From NCBI GenBank assembly GCA_028699365.1, contig JAQVUQ010000214.1, positions 1 through 5,267 of the forward strand: DNA of 5,267 bases. Reading direction: 5' to 3'. Made by a program: the position numbers and the translations under genes. The notes beneath the pieces are model-generated. The model was not told the DNA's origin. It saw only the letters and a program-made list of their open reading frames with translations, and searched no databases. Of the stretch, positions 1 to 5,267 are shown piece by piece (position 1 is the stretch's first letter; the number at the start of each line of letters is the position of its first letter). This DNA is from UBA5359 sp028699365 [NCBI: bacterium] (GTDB lineage Bacteria > UBP13 > UBA5359).

Positions 1-158
1 ATGCAACCTGATGATCTTAGTTCCTTCTCTGCCTGGTCAAGGCGTTCTCGGCTGCGGCTCAAAACGCAGACATTGTCCCCCTCAAGCAGATGTCTGCGTG
101 CAATCTCTAGGCCTAAGCCCGAACTACCTCCAGTAATCAATGTAATACTCTTATTCAT
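1..158 (-). CDS. Short-chain dehydrogenase/reductase (SDR), N-terminal part only
   Basis: These are the first 52 codons of a gene that leaves the window at the left edge. The peptide opens with a hydrophobic beta strand (ITLITG) and carries the classical SDR dinucleotide-binding motif TGxxxGxG as TGGSSGLG at residues 9-16. A helix and a second beta strand (VCVLSR, about 30-35) follow. An Arg-rich stretch after that strand (SRSRERL) is the kind of site that in the family often favours NADP(H), but this is inference. Proteins of this family are soluble oxidoreductases of about 230-300 residues, so most of the gene, including the Tyr-x-x-x-Lys catalytic pair, is outside the window and the substrate cannot be guessed. 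The ATG at 158-156 is chosen because AGGAG lies 7 bases upstream. In-frame ATGs at 197 and 194 exist but have no such site. The gene starts 66 bases after the HAD phosphatase stop on the same strand, so co-transcription is likely. Confidence 0.85.
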   Translation of the reverse strand, partial: MNKSITLITGGSSGLGLEIARRHLLEGDNVCVLSRSRERLDQAEKELRSSGC

Positions 159-165
159 TGCTTTT

Positions 166-170
166 CTCCT
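166..170 (-). promoter_or_regulatory. Shine-Dalgarno of the SDR gene
   Basis: On the minus strand AGGAG is followed by a 7-base spacer and then ATG at 158. This decides the SDR start against the two upstream in-frame ATGs. It is one of only two strong ribosome-binding sites in the window. Confidence 0.75.
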
Positions 171-224
171 TTTTATCCTTATTAGGTTTCTCATCATAAA
201 CTATTTCTGAATGATAAGCAGTCA

Positions 225-1016
225 CTACTGGCACTCTTGAAGTATCTCTCGTAGCGCAAGGACCAATTCATAGTCCGTCTCAACTGGAAAAACCCTTCTA
301 GCTATCCTACGAAGAGCGGCAGGCGCTGCATTGAAGGTATAAGCATAATCTGAGTAGGCAGCACATTCAATATCATTGTGAGAATCGCCTAAATAGTGTA
401 TCTTGACTTGATTGCGGGCAAAACCTAGATACTTAAGTAATACAGGTATGAAAGAAGCCTTATTCGTGTCAGCAGGAGATATCTCCGAGTAACACATGTT
501 TGATCGTGTGCAATTGATACTTGCAGGGGATAGAGCCAATTCAAAGGTATCAAGCGACTTCTTATGACCCATTGCCGTCATCTTCAAAACATTTGAAGGA
601 TGCATTACAGTAAGTACCTCAGGGGTCATTCCAGTCACCATAGCTTCGTGCTCCACTGTCGCATCAAGTCTTGTAACCCACCAACCTTCAGCAGTATATA
701 TACTGAGAGCAAGGTCATGCCTTGTTGAGATGTCTATAACATCATCAACCACAGTTTGGTCGAAGACACGTATTTGCGAAGGCATTGCCCAGTTTTCCTC
801 ACAAAGAGCGGCACCATTTAGGGCTATCGTAGGCACAAACGGCAATGCTCCACTAAGGGCATTCTGCACTCCACGTGGGTGTCGTGCTGAATTGATCACA
901 AGGCGACGTTCAGCGGCAATTGGAGACAGTAACACGGCGATAGCCTCAGGTAACACACTCTGTTTGCCCCTGATGAGTGTTCCGTCCAGATCAACCATGA
1001 GCAATGAATCTTCCAT
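225..1016 (-). CDS. HAD superfamily hydrolase, subfamily IIB (Cof-like phosphatase)
   Basis: A 263-residue soluble phosphatase with all four HAD motifs. Motif I is DLDGT, with nucleophile D9 and acid/base D11. Motif II is the Ser of INSAR (S43), where Cof-type proteins more often show SGR. Motif III is K186 in a stretch (SPADTNKASF) matching the usual Cof EI-x-p-x-x-x-x-K pattern. Motif IV is GDSHND (D211, D215), the Mg2+-binding loop. A cap between motifs II and III and the full length (family about 260-290) support type IIB. Members dephosphorylate sugar phosphates, nucleotides or cofactors, and the substrate cannot be read here. The start is uncertain. ATG 1016 puts the nucleophile at the usual distance from the N-terminus. 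An in-frame ATG at 1037 would add MCRIWWT, directly after an in-frame TGA. Neither has a well-placed Shine-Dalgarno: GGAGGG at 1060-1055 lies 17 bases before ATG 1037. The gene ends TAG then in-frame TGA, and the SDR follows. Confidence 0.88.
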   Translation of the reverse strand: MEDSLLMVDLDGTLIRGKQSVLPEAIAVLLSPIAAERRLVINSARHPRGVQNALSGALPFVPTIALNGAALCEENWAMPSQIRVFDQTVVDDVIDISTRHDLALSIYTAEGWWVTRLDATVEHEAMVTGMTPEVLTVMHPSNVLKMTAMGHKKSLDTFELALSPASINCTRSNMCYSEISPADTNKASFIPVLLKYLGFARNQVKIHYLGDSHNDIECAAYSDYAYTFNAAPAALRRIARRVFPVETDYELVLALREILQECQ

Positions 1017-1350
1017 TGTCCACCATATTCTGCACATTCACCACGAGCAATCGGCCCTCCATGTCCTATTGAAGGCGATTGTGCAATCTCTTTGTTTCCC
1101 TTGATCTTATTTCTATCGATGGCTGTTTCTGTCATCTCTTTCATCAAATACTAAATATTCTATGTAGCCATTACGATCAATATACCATATGTTTCAACAA
1201 ACACCAAGGCATATGTCATAGGCTCATAGGCGGACAGGAATTCCGTAAACATACCCCAAAGGAGAGTCATATTGGTAATTGGAAGCAAATTCCGAGAAGG
1301 ACATTTGCACATTGGTGCATTGGGAAATCCTATGAAGATAAACAACTCAT

Positions 1351-1381
1351 AAAAAAGGCTAAAAGAAGGGATTTTTGCCTT
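1351..1381 (-). terminator. Candidate Rho-independent terminator, minus strand
   Basis: Read on the minus strand, AAGGC pairs with GCCTT and the adjoining AAAA pairs with TTTT across an 8-base loop, with one bulged A. This gives 9 pairs, followed directly by a run of six T. The stem is AU-rich, so strength is doubtful. It could stop leftward transcripts coming from the recombinase before they reach the HAD gene, although it lies about 350 bases past the recombinase stop. No T run follows on the plus strand, so it is not bidirectional. The call rests on pairing by eye only. Confidence 0.35.
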
Positions 1382-1457
1382 GGGAAACACCTGTCCCTGA
1401 CGCAGCTTGGGCCTTATGTCCACTGCTTACAGTACCTCTTCAATTGATAATTAGCTT

Positions 1458-1475
1458 CTTTCGGCAACATCTCCC
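1458..1475 (+). repeat. Direct repeat, copy 1 (core GGCAACATCTCCC)
   Basis: The 13-base core at 1463-1475 recurs exactly, in the same orientation, at 4203-4215. Including CTT five bases before the core and CTT two bases after it, the copies agree at 19 of 23 positions. The copies bracket the small gene, the recombinase and the zincin. This copy lies 59 bases before the start of the small plus-strand gene and has no matching left arm of its own, unlike copy 2. Confidence 0.55.
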
Positions 1476-1522
1476 AGCTTGTTTGTCAGCTTTTCTCGTC
1501 TGTAAAATGAGGAGTATAGAAC

Positions 1523-1528
1523 AAGGAG
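1523..1528 (+). promoter_or_regulatory. Shine-Dalgarno of the small plus-strand gene
   Basis: AAGGAG sits 5 bases before ATG 1534. This picks that ATG over the in-frame ATG at 1507 and the frame opening at 1375, and it is the main reason to believe the small gene is translated. Confidence 0.7.
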
Positions 1529-1533
1529 TAATA

Positions 1534-1728
1534 ATGCCTACATCGTATGGTAACAACGCACAGCAAACCCCTGAATCCCTAGAATACAAGCATCTCAAAA
1601 CAAATGACGACATAATAGATATGGCTGCTACTCTTTTTGCCAATCTCTTCTGGCAACAGTACCTGGACCAGAGACGATCTCAAAACAAAAGAAACTGCAA
1701 TGACAAAGTAAACTACGTTTGGGCTTAA
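1534..1728 (+). CDS. Small hypothetical protein (64 aa), convergent with the recombinase
   Basis: I do not recognise this gene by name. It encodes 64 residues with a polar N-terminus (MPTSYGNNAQQTPESLEYKH), a central amphipathic helix-like segment rich in hydrophobic and aromatic residues (about 26-47, containing MAATLFANLFWQQYLDQ) and a basic C-terminal tail (RRSQNKR). There is no signal peptide and no long membrane span. Evidence that it is real: a strong AAGGAG ribosome-binding site 5 bases before the ATG, a sensible composition, and a stop that falls exactly where the recombinase stop begins on the other strand (TAA 1726-1728 against 1729-1731). I have a general, unverified impression that small helical proteins occur beside serine recombinases in mobile elements. 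A role as a recombination accessory or directionality factor is speculation from position only. The frame stays open upstream to 1375, but those codons lack a ribosome-binding site. Confidence 0.6.
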   Translation: MPTSYGNNAQQTPESLEYKHLKTNDDIIDMAATLFANLFWQQYLDQRRSQNKRNCNDKVNYVWA

Positions 1729-3330
1729 TTATTTTAACCGATGCTTCTTATACGATGCTATTTCACTTAGCTGACTTTTTATCGTTGTCATATACTCCTG
1801 GTTTCTTAAAAGTTGTATAAGTGTCGGGATGGGCCACCAATCCATCGTTATTATAACTTTCTGTGTATCATGAAGAGATTGAATTAAATCGGTCGGGATA
1901 GCTCGAACGATTTTTTGATTCTCTACCAGAAACTTATCCCAGAACAATGCCAGATATTGCCTTTTTACTTCATAGGATGCCCCTTTGTAAGCCAGATAGA
2001 TATTCCGTGAGAGTTTGAGAATCTCGTATACCGAATCCAGGTCAAGCTCCTTCTGATTATCTAAATCATCGATATGCTCCTGGATCGATGATAGCTCTTT
2101 CATAAATCTTGCTCTTAATCTTTTGAAATCATCATCCGAGATCACGCCATCAAGAAGCTTCTCTTCCGCCTTATTTCGCTTGATCTCAATAGCCTTCTTC
2201 TGGTTATAGAGAATCTGTTTCTTTACATCAATATTTTCGCGCTCTTCCAGATAAACCATTCGCAATTTATCAACAAGTAGATTGGAAAAGCTTTTGCTAA
2301 ACTGTAAACCCTTAAAGCACTCTTCCACATCTCTTTCAAGGACTGATATCTCAATGTGCTGCTTGCGGTTACTATGCTGCCTTGATGAGCAATGATAATA
2401 GGCCACTTTCTTTTTGGGATGAGTTTCTGCTGTATAACGCTGACCGCATTGGTTACAGTAAACAAATCCGCGCAGGAGAAAACTGTGTTTTCGCCGGCGA
2501 CAGGCATGAAGATTATGCGTATCCATTATTTGTAAAATCCGTTTATGTTCCTGCATAGTAACCATAGGTTTATGTTTCCCTTGACGTTCTTGACCGTTCC
2601 ATCGCATTATGCCAGCATAATAAGGATTTTTTAACATCATAGTAATGACGCTATGCGGAATCTTCTTTCCATATTTTGAGCGCAAGCCTTTCTCATAGAG
2701 AATATCATTGACCTCATCAGCCGAATAGTTACCGGTGAGATATAACTTAAGGCCCTCTCTCACAAGATCCCAATTCTTAGGGTCTTCCTTAATAGTCTTA
2801 ACCGTTCGATTATCATCAGAACACGCTTCATATTCAGCGTTGATATATCCAAGAGGCGCCCAACCTGGCCACCAGCCTTGATTGAATCTCTCCTGCATTC
2901 CGCGCCTTATTTTGCGAGAATTTATATCGGATTGAAACTGATTGACGCTAGCAAGTATGGTATCGATCATCTTTCCTTCCGGACTATCATCAAGCATAGG
3001 TTGAGCGACTGAGATAAGCTTGATTTTGGCTTTCTGGAGGGTAGCTTTGATCGTAAGATGATCCTTAGTATTTCGAGCCAACCTATCGGTCTCTTGAACG
3101 ATAACAGCACTCAACGAGATATCCTTATTGCATCTTGAGAGCATCTCTGTAAGAGCCGGTCTATTGATGGTGGTTCCGCTTTTGCCTTCGTCACGGTATA
3201 CACCTATGATCTTATAGCCATTGCTCTGAGCAAATTCAGAGCAGAGCTTTTCTTGGGCGTCTAATGAGAACCCCTTATCTGCCTGTTCCTCTGTGGATAC
3301 ACGGCAGTAAATAAAGCAATTGTTTGTCAT
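1729..3330 (-). CDS. Large serine recombinase (site-specific integrase/resolvase family)
   Basis: A 533-residue DNA recombinase of the large serine type, which integrates or excises elements by cutting both strands through a covalent Ser-DNA intermediate. The N-terminal resolvase domain (about 1-145) has YCRVST with catalytic S12, the R-D-x-x-x-SG stretch near 46-52 and the DRLARN arginine motif at 82-87. A recombinase domain follows (about 150-275, with NPYYAGIMRWNG at 235-246). A zinc-ribbon segment then carries C292-x2-C295 and C314. The usual fourth Cys is not visible, and H319 may replace it. A charged helical region (about 355-430) is the likely coiled coil, with a further C-terminal part to 533. 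The length is normal for large serine integrases. ATG 3330 has only a weak AGAG upstream, but starting there puts the catalytic Ser in its normal place. The gene abuts the small plus-strand gene tail to tail and lies downstream of the zincin on the same strand. Integrase versus transposase-type use cannot be decided from the sequence. Confidence 0.95.
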   Translation of the reverse strand: MTNNCFIYCRVSTEEQADKGFSLDAQEKLCSEFAQSNGYKIIGVYRDEGKSGTTINRPALTEMLSRCNKDISLSAVIVQETDRLARNTKDHLTIKATLQKAKIKLISVAQPMLDDSPEGKMIDTILASVNQFQSDINSRKIRRGMQERFNQGWWPGWAPLGYINAEYEACSDDNRTVKTIKEDPKNWDLVREGLKLYLTGNYSADEVNDILYEKGLRSKYGKKIPHSVITMMLKNPYYAGIMRWNGQERQGKHKPMVTMQEHKRILQIMDTHNLHACRRRKHSFLLRGFVYCNQCGQRYTAETHPKKKVAYYHCSSRQHSNRKQHIEISVLERDVEECFKGLQFSKSFSNLLVDKLRMVYLEERENIDVKKQILYNQKKAIEIKRNKAEEKLLDGVISDDDFKRLRARFMKELSSIQEHIDDLDNQKELDLDSVYEILKLSRNIYLAYKGASYEVKRQYLALFWDKFLVENQKIVRAIPTDLIQSLHDTQKVIITMDWWPIPTLIQLLRNQEYMTTIKSQLSEIASYKKHRLK

Positions 3331-3370
3331 AATACTCTGGATTAATAATTGACTTATTGTTCGGAATCAG

Positions 3371-3399
3371 AATCTACCAAACGATCTTCATATTGTAAA
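3371..3399 (-). promoter_or_regulatory. Candidate sigma-70-type promoter for the recombinase
   Basis: On the minus strand TTTACA (3399-3394) and TAGATT (3376-3371) are separated by 17 bases. They match the -35 consensus at 5 of 6 and the -10 consensus at 4 of 6 positions. The -10 lies 40 bases before the recombinase ATG. The site sits inside the open frame that continues after the zincin stop, so promoter and coding interpretations compete. Confidence 0.3.
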
Positions 3400-3443
3400 T
3401 AGACATCATAAGTTTTCTGGCTAGCGCAAACCGGAATGTTTGA

Positions 3444-4064
3444 CTATTGCTTGACGCCTAATATTTTCGCAATCATTTTTGTGTTATTAGATACCGTTTT
3501 TGAAGTTTCCGCCTGCCATGCTTCATAGACCAGATCTTCTATCTTTTGCCAAAGAAGCGTGTTTTTTGGCGAAAGCTCTCCTTTGATAGGCTGGCCTATT
3601 CTATTAGCCCACCGGAGCCGAAGGAAGTATATAATGACATCGTTCGTATTATCGGACATTTTGCTTAATGGGATTGTTTGCAGATGAAATCTTTCGGAAA
3701 GCTTACGTATAAACCATCTTATCCCCATGAACTCTTTGCACATCAGGCGCTCGATCCTTTCATCTTCAAGAACATTGGCTATCACATGAATACTTTCCGG
3801 TAGTATCCCTAATGCGGTAAATCGGCTATGTCCAGCTTCATGAGCTATGAGAGCTTTCGTTAGATAATATTGCTCGTTAAACGAAACATCGAATATGCTG
3901 GGATTGACAACGATCTCTTTTGCAGTGTGATCGCAATAGCCAATCGGACAACGATTAAGATCGGGCTCCAGAATCACATGATAAGGGTGATCGCCTTGTA
4001 TTACCTTACCAAAGGCTTCTAAGGATTCTTTGTTACCTTCCGTTTCGTACCATGGGATGTTCAT
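3444..4064 (-). CDS. HExxH zincin-like protein (CobT/VWA-associated type) lacking a VWA domain
   Basis: A 206-residue protein with a zinc-metallopeptidase signature: HEAGH at residues 75-79 within a helix (LTKALIAHEAGHSRF), followed by NVLEDERIER at 97-106, whose acidic residues could supply the third zinc ligand. This spacing and the N-x-LEDxRIE stretch resemble the predicted metallopeptidase half of CobT-like and related VWA proteins. There the half is followed by a von Willebrand A domain with a MIDAS site, and here no VWA domain follows. Trp-rich helices fill the C-terminal half. There is no signal peptide, so it is probably cytoplasmic. Substrate unknown. The start at ATG 4064 has no Shine-Dalgarno, and an in-frame TGA lies a few codons upstream. 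A 37-codon open frame overlaps the start. The stop is a single TAG, after which the frame stays open for 29 codons to TAA 3356-3354. It could be a truncated gene, a naturally short member, or a protein extended by amber readthrough. Confidence 0.75.
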   Translation of the reverse strand: MNIPWYETEGNKESLEAFGKVIQGDHPYHVILEPDLNRCPIGYCDHTAKEIVVNPSIFDVSFNEQYYLTKALIAHEAGHSRFTALGILPESIHVIANVLEDERIERLMCKEFMGIRWFIRKLSERFHLQTIPLSKMSDNTNDVIIYFLRLRWANRIGQPIKGELSPKNTLLWQKIEDLVYEAWQAETSKTVSNNTKMIAKILGVKQ

Positions 4065-4146
4065 TGGTATATTTTCGTTTAATCATTTCTTCGGCTCTCA
4101 AATAAGCGCCTTTCCCTCTCGCTGATATTGAAAATAATAGAGCCAT
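4033..4146 (-). CDS. Possible 37-codon leader ORF overlapping the zincin start
   Basis: ATG 4146 opens a 37-codon frame with a coding-like, basic peptide (middle part GKGAYLRAEEMIKRKY). It ends at TAA 4035-4033, 32 bases inside the zincin gene in another frame. It has no Shine-Dalgarno. Since the zincin start also lacks one, translation of this frame reaching its ATG could help initiation there. Equally, it may be the remnant of an upstream gene end, or chance. No family recognised. Confidence 0.25.
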   Translation of the reverse strand: MALLFSISARGKGAYLRAEEMIKRKYTNEHPMVRNGR

Positions 4147-4180
4147 AATCTTAGGTTAGCTTACTCAGAGAGATGAGCAA

Positions 4181-4218
4181 GGCAGGATGTTTTGCCACTT
4201 ATGGCAACATCTCCCGCC
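4181..4218 (+). repeat. Imperfect 38-base dyad/hairpin at the ATPase gene start
   Basis: Arms 4181-4196 and 4203-4218 pair at 12 of 16 positions plus one G-T, around the 6-base loop ACTTAT. The right arm contains copy 2 of the direct repeat. ATG 4201, a possible start of the ATPase gene, begins in the loop. As RNA it could control translation. As DNA its size and near symmetry, with TT at the centre (4199-4200), resemble a recombinase or regulator binding site. The role is undecided. Confidence 0.5.
4198..4215 (+). repeat. Direct repeat, copy 2 (core GGCAACATCTCCC)
   Basis: The exact 13-base core at 4203-4215 matches 1463-1475, and CTT at the same offset before the core is shared as well. 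This copy is the right arm of the dyad and lies at the start of the ATPase gene. The distance between the two copies is 2740 bases. Confidence 0.55.
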
Positions 4219-4254
4219 TTACATAGGCACTATTGGCAGGCTTATGATTTCCTT

Positions 4255-5267
4255 ATGGAGATAATAGACAATGATAAGAATACGATCACCCCCTTTGCGG
4301 TCACAGATTTTAGAGACGTTATAGATACTTTCGGCATCAAGTCCAAAGATCGCCAGGGGCATATGTATATCATCGGGAAGAGCGGGACTGGTAAGACCAC
4401 TCTCATCGAGAATATGATTGTTTCCGACATATTAGACGGAAACGGTCTTGCTGTTATTGATCCGCATGGTGATATGGCGGAAAACCTTTTGAATTTCATA
4501 CCGGAGAGAAGAATCAAAGATGTGGTATTCTTCAATCCGACGGACATTGAATACCCGATAGCTTTCAATCCGTTAGGAAAAGTCGATCCAGATCTTAGAC
4601 ACCTTGTAGCCTCTGGACTGATCTCTGTCTTTAAAAAGATATGGGAAGAATCCTGGGGGCCAAGATTAGAATATATTTTATTGAACTCGTTATTAGCTCT
4701 TCTTGAATATCCGGGAAGCACGCTTCTTGACGTGCCAAAGCTATTGACTGACAAGCAATTCCGGGCTGATGTTCTAAGGCACGTTACCGATAAGCAGGTA
4801 ATTGATTTTTGGATATTGGAATTCGGCAAATACTCCGGATGGATGCGCTTGCAAGCTATCTCTCCGATCATGAATAAATTGGGGCAATTCATGGCAAGCG
4901 GAACACTCCGGAATATTGTCCGGCAGAGTCAGGGCGGTTTCAAAATCAGGCAAATTATGGATGAAGGAAAAATTCTGATAGTAAGCCTTGCTAAAGGGAT
5001 AATTGGAGAGAGCAACTGTTCTTTGCTCGGAGCCTTGATAGTAACCAGAATCATGCTGGCGGCAATGAGCCGAGCCAATACGTCTGTGGATAAGAGAAGA
5101 CCATTTTATCTTTATGTCGATGAAATCCATAACTTCTTGACGGTAGCTTTTGCAAATATCCTCTCCGAGTCCAGGAAATACGGGCTTAATCTTATTCTTG
5201 CCCACCAATATATTGATCAACTTGATACCTCTCTCAGATCAGCTATCTTCGGTAACGTGGGAACGGT
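4255..5267 (+). CDS. VirD4/TraG-like conjugative ATPase (type IV secretion coupling-protein type), 3' end missing
   Basis: 337 codons are present and the frame is open at the right edge. Walker A is GKSGTGKT at residues 41-48. IDPHGD (68-73) and NPLGKV (105-110) are typical of the DUF87/TraM-recognition-type ATPases. Walker B is FYLYVDE with D289 and E290, and LILAHQY (313-319) is the conserved segment after it. Such ATPases form hexamers that feed DNA or protein substrates to a type IV secretion or conjugation apparatus using ATP. Only about 40 residues precede Walker A and no membrane span is visible, whereas classical VirD4 proteins have an N-terminal membrane anchor, so this is a soluble or short form. 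The start is uncertain. ATG 4255 and in-frame ATG 4201 (adding 18 residues) both lack a close Shine-Dalgarno, and the frame is open back to 4177. It is divergent from the zincin. Its presence is the main sign of a conjugative or integrative element. Confidence 0.92.
   Translation, partial: MEIIDNDKNTITPFAVTDFRDVIDTFGIKSKDRQGHMYIIGKSGTGKTTLIENMIVSDILDGNGLAVIDPHGDMAENLLNFIPERRIKDVVFFNPTDIEYPIAFNPLGKVDPDLRHLVASGLISVFKKIWEESWGPRLEYILLNSLLALLEYPGSTLLDVPKLLTDKQFRADVLRHVTDKQVIDFWILEFGKYSGWMRLQAISPIMNKLGQFMASGTLRNIVRQSQGGFKIRQIMDEGKILIVSLAKGIIGESNCSLLGALIVTRIMLAAMSRANTSVDKRRPFYLYVDEIHNFLTVAFANILSESRKYGLNLILAHQYIDQLDTSLRSAIFGNVGT

Larger units (their letters stand above)
1038..1533. other. Transition region without a convincing gene
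   Basis: Nearly 500 bases between the HAD gene and the small plus-strand gene. Open frames exist on both strands (for example minus 1160-1423 and plus 1079-1447), but they overlap each other, lack good ribosome-binding sites and match nothing I recognise. The stretch does hold a terminator-like hairpin on the minus strand (1351-1381), a perfect tandem of TCATAGGC (1216-1231), a small perfect hairpin with 5-base arms (1306-1319) and one copy of the direct repeat described separately (1458-1475). It marks the boundary between the metabolic genes and the mobile-type genes and could be gene debris or element-end DNA. Confidence 0.5.

Noticed and set aside
1-210. Plus-strand open frame of 69 codons with a hydrophobic C-terminus
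   Set aside because: It overlaps the minus-strand SDR start, which has a clear TGxxxGxG motif and Shine-Dalgarno.
991-1044. Tiny GTG-started frame after GGAGGG ahead of the HAD gene
   Set aside because: 17 codons, GTG start and no conservation data. The purine-rich site may be chance.
730-1104. Plus-strand frame opposite the HAD gene
   Set aside because: Antisense shadow of a gene with four intact HAD motifs.
1160-1423. Minus-strand 87-codon hydrophobic frame with GTG start
   Set aside because: No recognised family, poorly placed ribosome-binding site (AGAGG 11 bases upstream), and the terminator-like hairpin lies inside it.
1079-1447. Plus-strand 122-codon frame with a basic middle part
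   Set aside because: It overlaps other open frames, no good start signal was seen, it starts inside the HAD upstream region, and no motif was recognised. The basic part around 1270-1400 could be debris of a gene but cannot be supported.
4128-4156. TTGAAA with a possible -10 as a promoter for the ATPase
   Set aside because: At a 17-base spacing the -10 hexamer is TTAGGT, too poor a match to list.
4242-5220. Two long minus-strand frames opposite the ATPase
   Set aside because: Shadows of the ATPase, whose plus-strand frame has Walker A, Walker B and uninterrupted family-like sequence.
1-5267. tRNA genes, rRNA, CRISPR arrays and alternative genetic code
   Set aside because: No cloverleaf or T-loop consensus seen by eye, no regularly spaced repeats, and all main genes read cleanly with TGA, TAA and TAG as stops, with the zincin TAG as the only open question.

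Overview
The window looks like bacterial DNA of moderate GC content. It joins an ordinary metabolic locus on the left to a mobile or conjugative gene block on the right. The right-hand ATPase, large serine recombinase and short zincin resemble genes I associate with Patescibacteria (CPR) mobile elements. That lineage assignment is inference from recognised protein style, with no search behind it. Standard stop codons fit throughout: the HAD gene ends TAG followed at once by in-frame TGA, the recombinase ends TAA, and no internal TGA has to be read as sense.

Left block (about 1-1037, minus strand). A HAD-family IIB (Cof-like) phosphatase is followed 66 bases downstream by the first 52 codons of a short-chain dehydrogenase/reductase (SDR), which runs off the left edge. 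Same strand, close spacing and a strong Shine-Dalgarno before the SDR suggest one operon.

Transition (about 1038-1533). I find no convincing gene here. It holds a terminator-like hairpin on the minus strand (1351-1381) and one copy of a short direct repeat (1458-1475).

Right block (about 1534-5267). A 64-codon plus-strand gene of unknown function meets a 533-residue large serine recombinase tail to tail, with the two stop codons touching. Upstream of the recombinase on the minus strand lies a 206-residue HExxH protein resembling the zincin half of CobT/VWA-type proteins but without a VWA domain. Its TAG stop is followed by 29 more open codons in the same frame. Divergent to it on the plus strand, a VirD4/TraG-like ATPase with Walker A and B motifs runs off the right edge.

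The recombinase and ATPase point to integration/excision and DNA transfer of an element. The zincin and the small protein would be accessory genes of unknown role. The second repeat copy (4198-4215) forms one arm of an imperfect 38-base dyad at the start of the ATPase gene, so the two copies bracket a 2.7-kb block containing the recombinase. No new system is demonstrated. The best leads are the repeat/dyad pair, the small convergent gene, and the short zincin with its amber codon.
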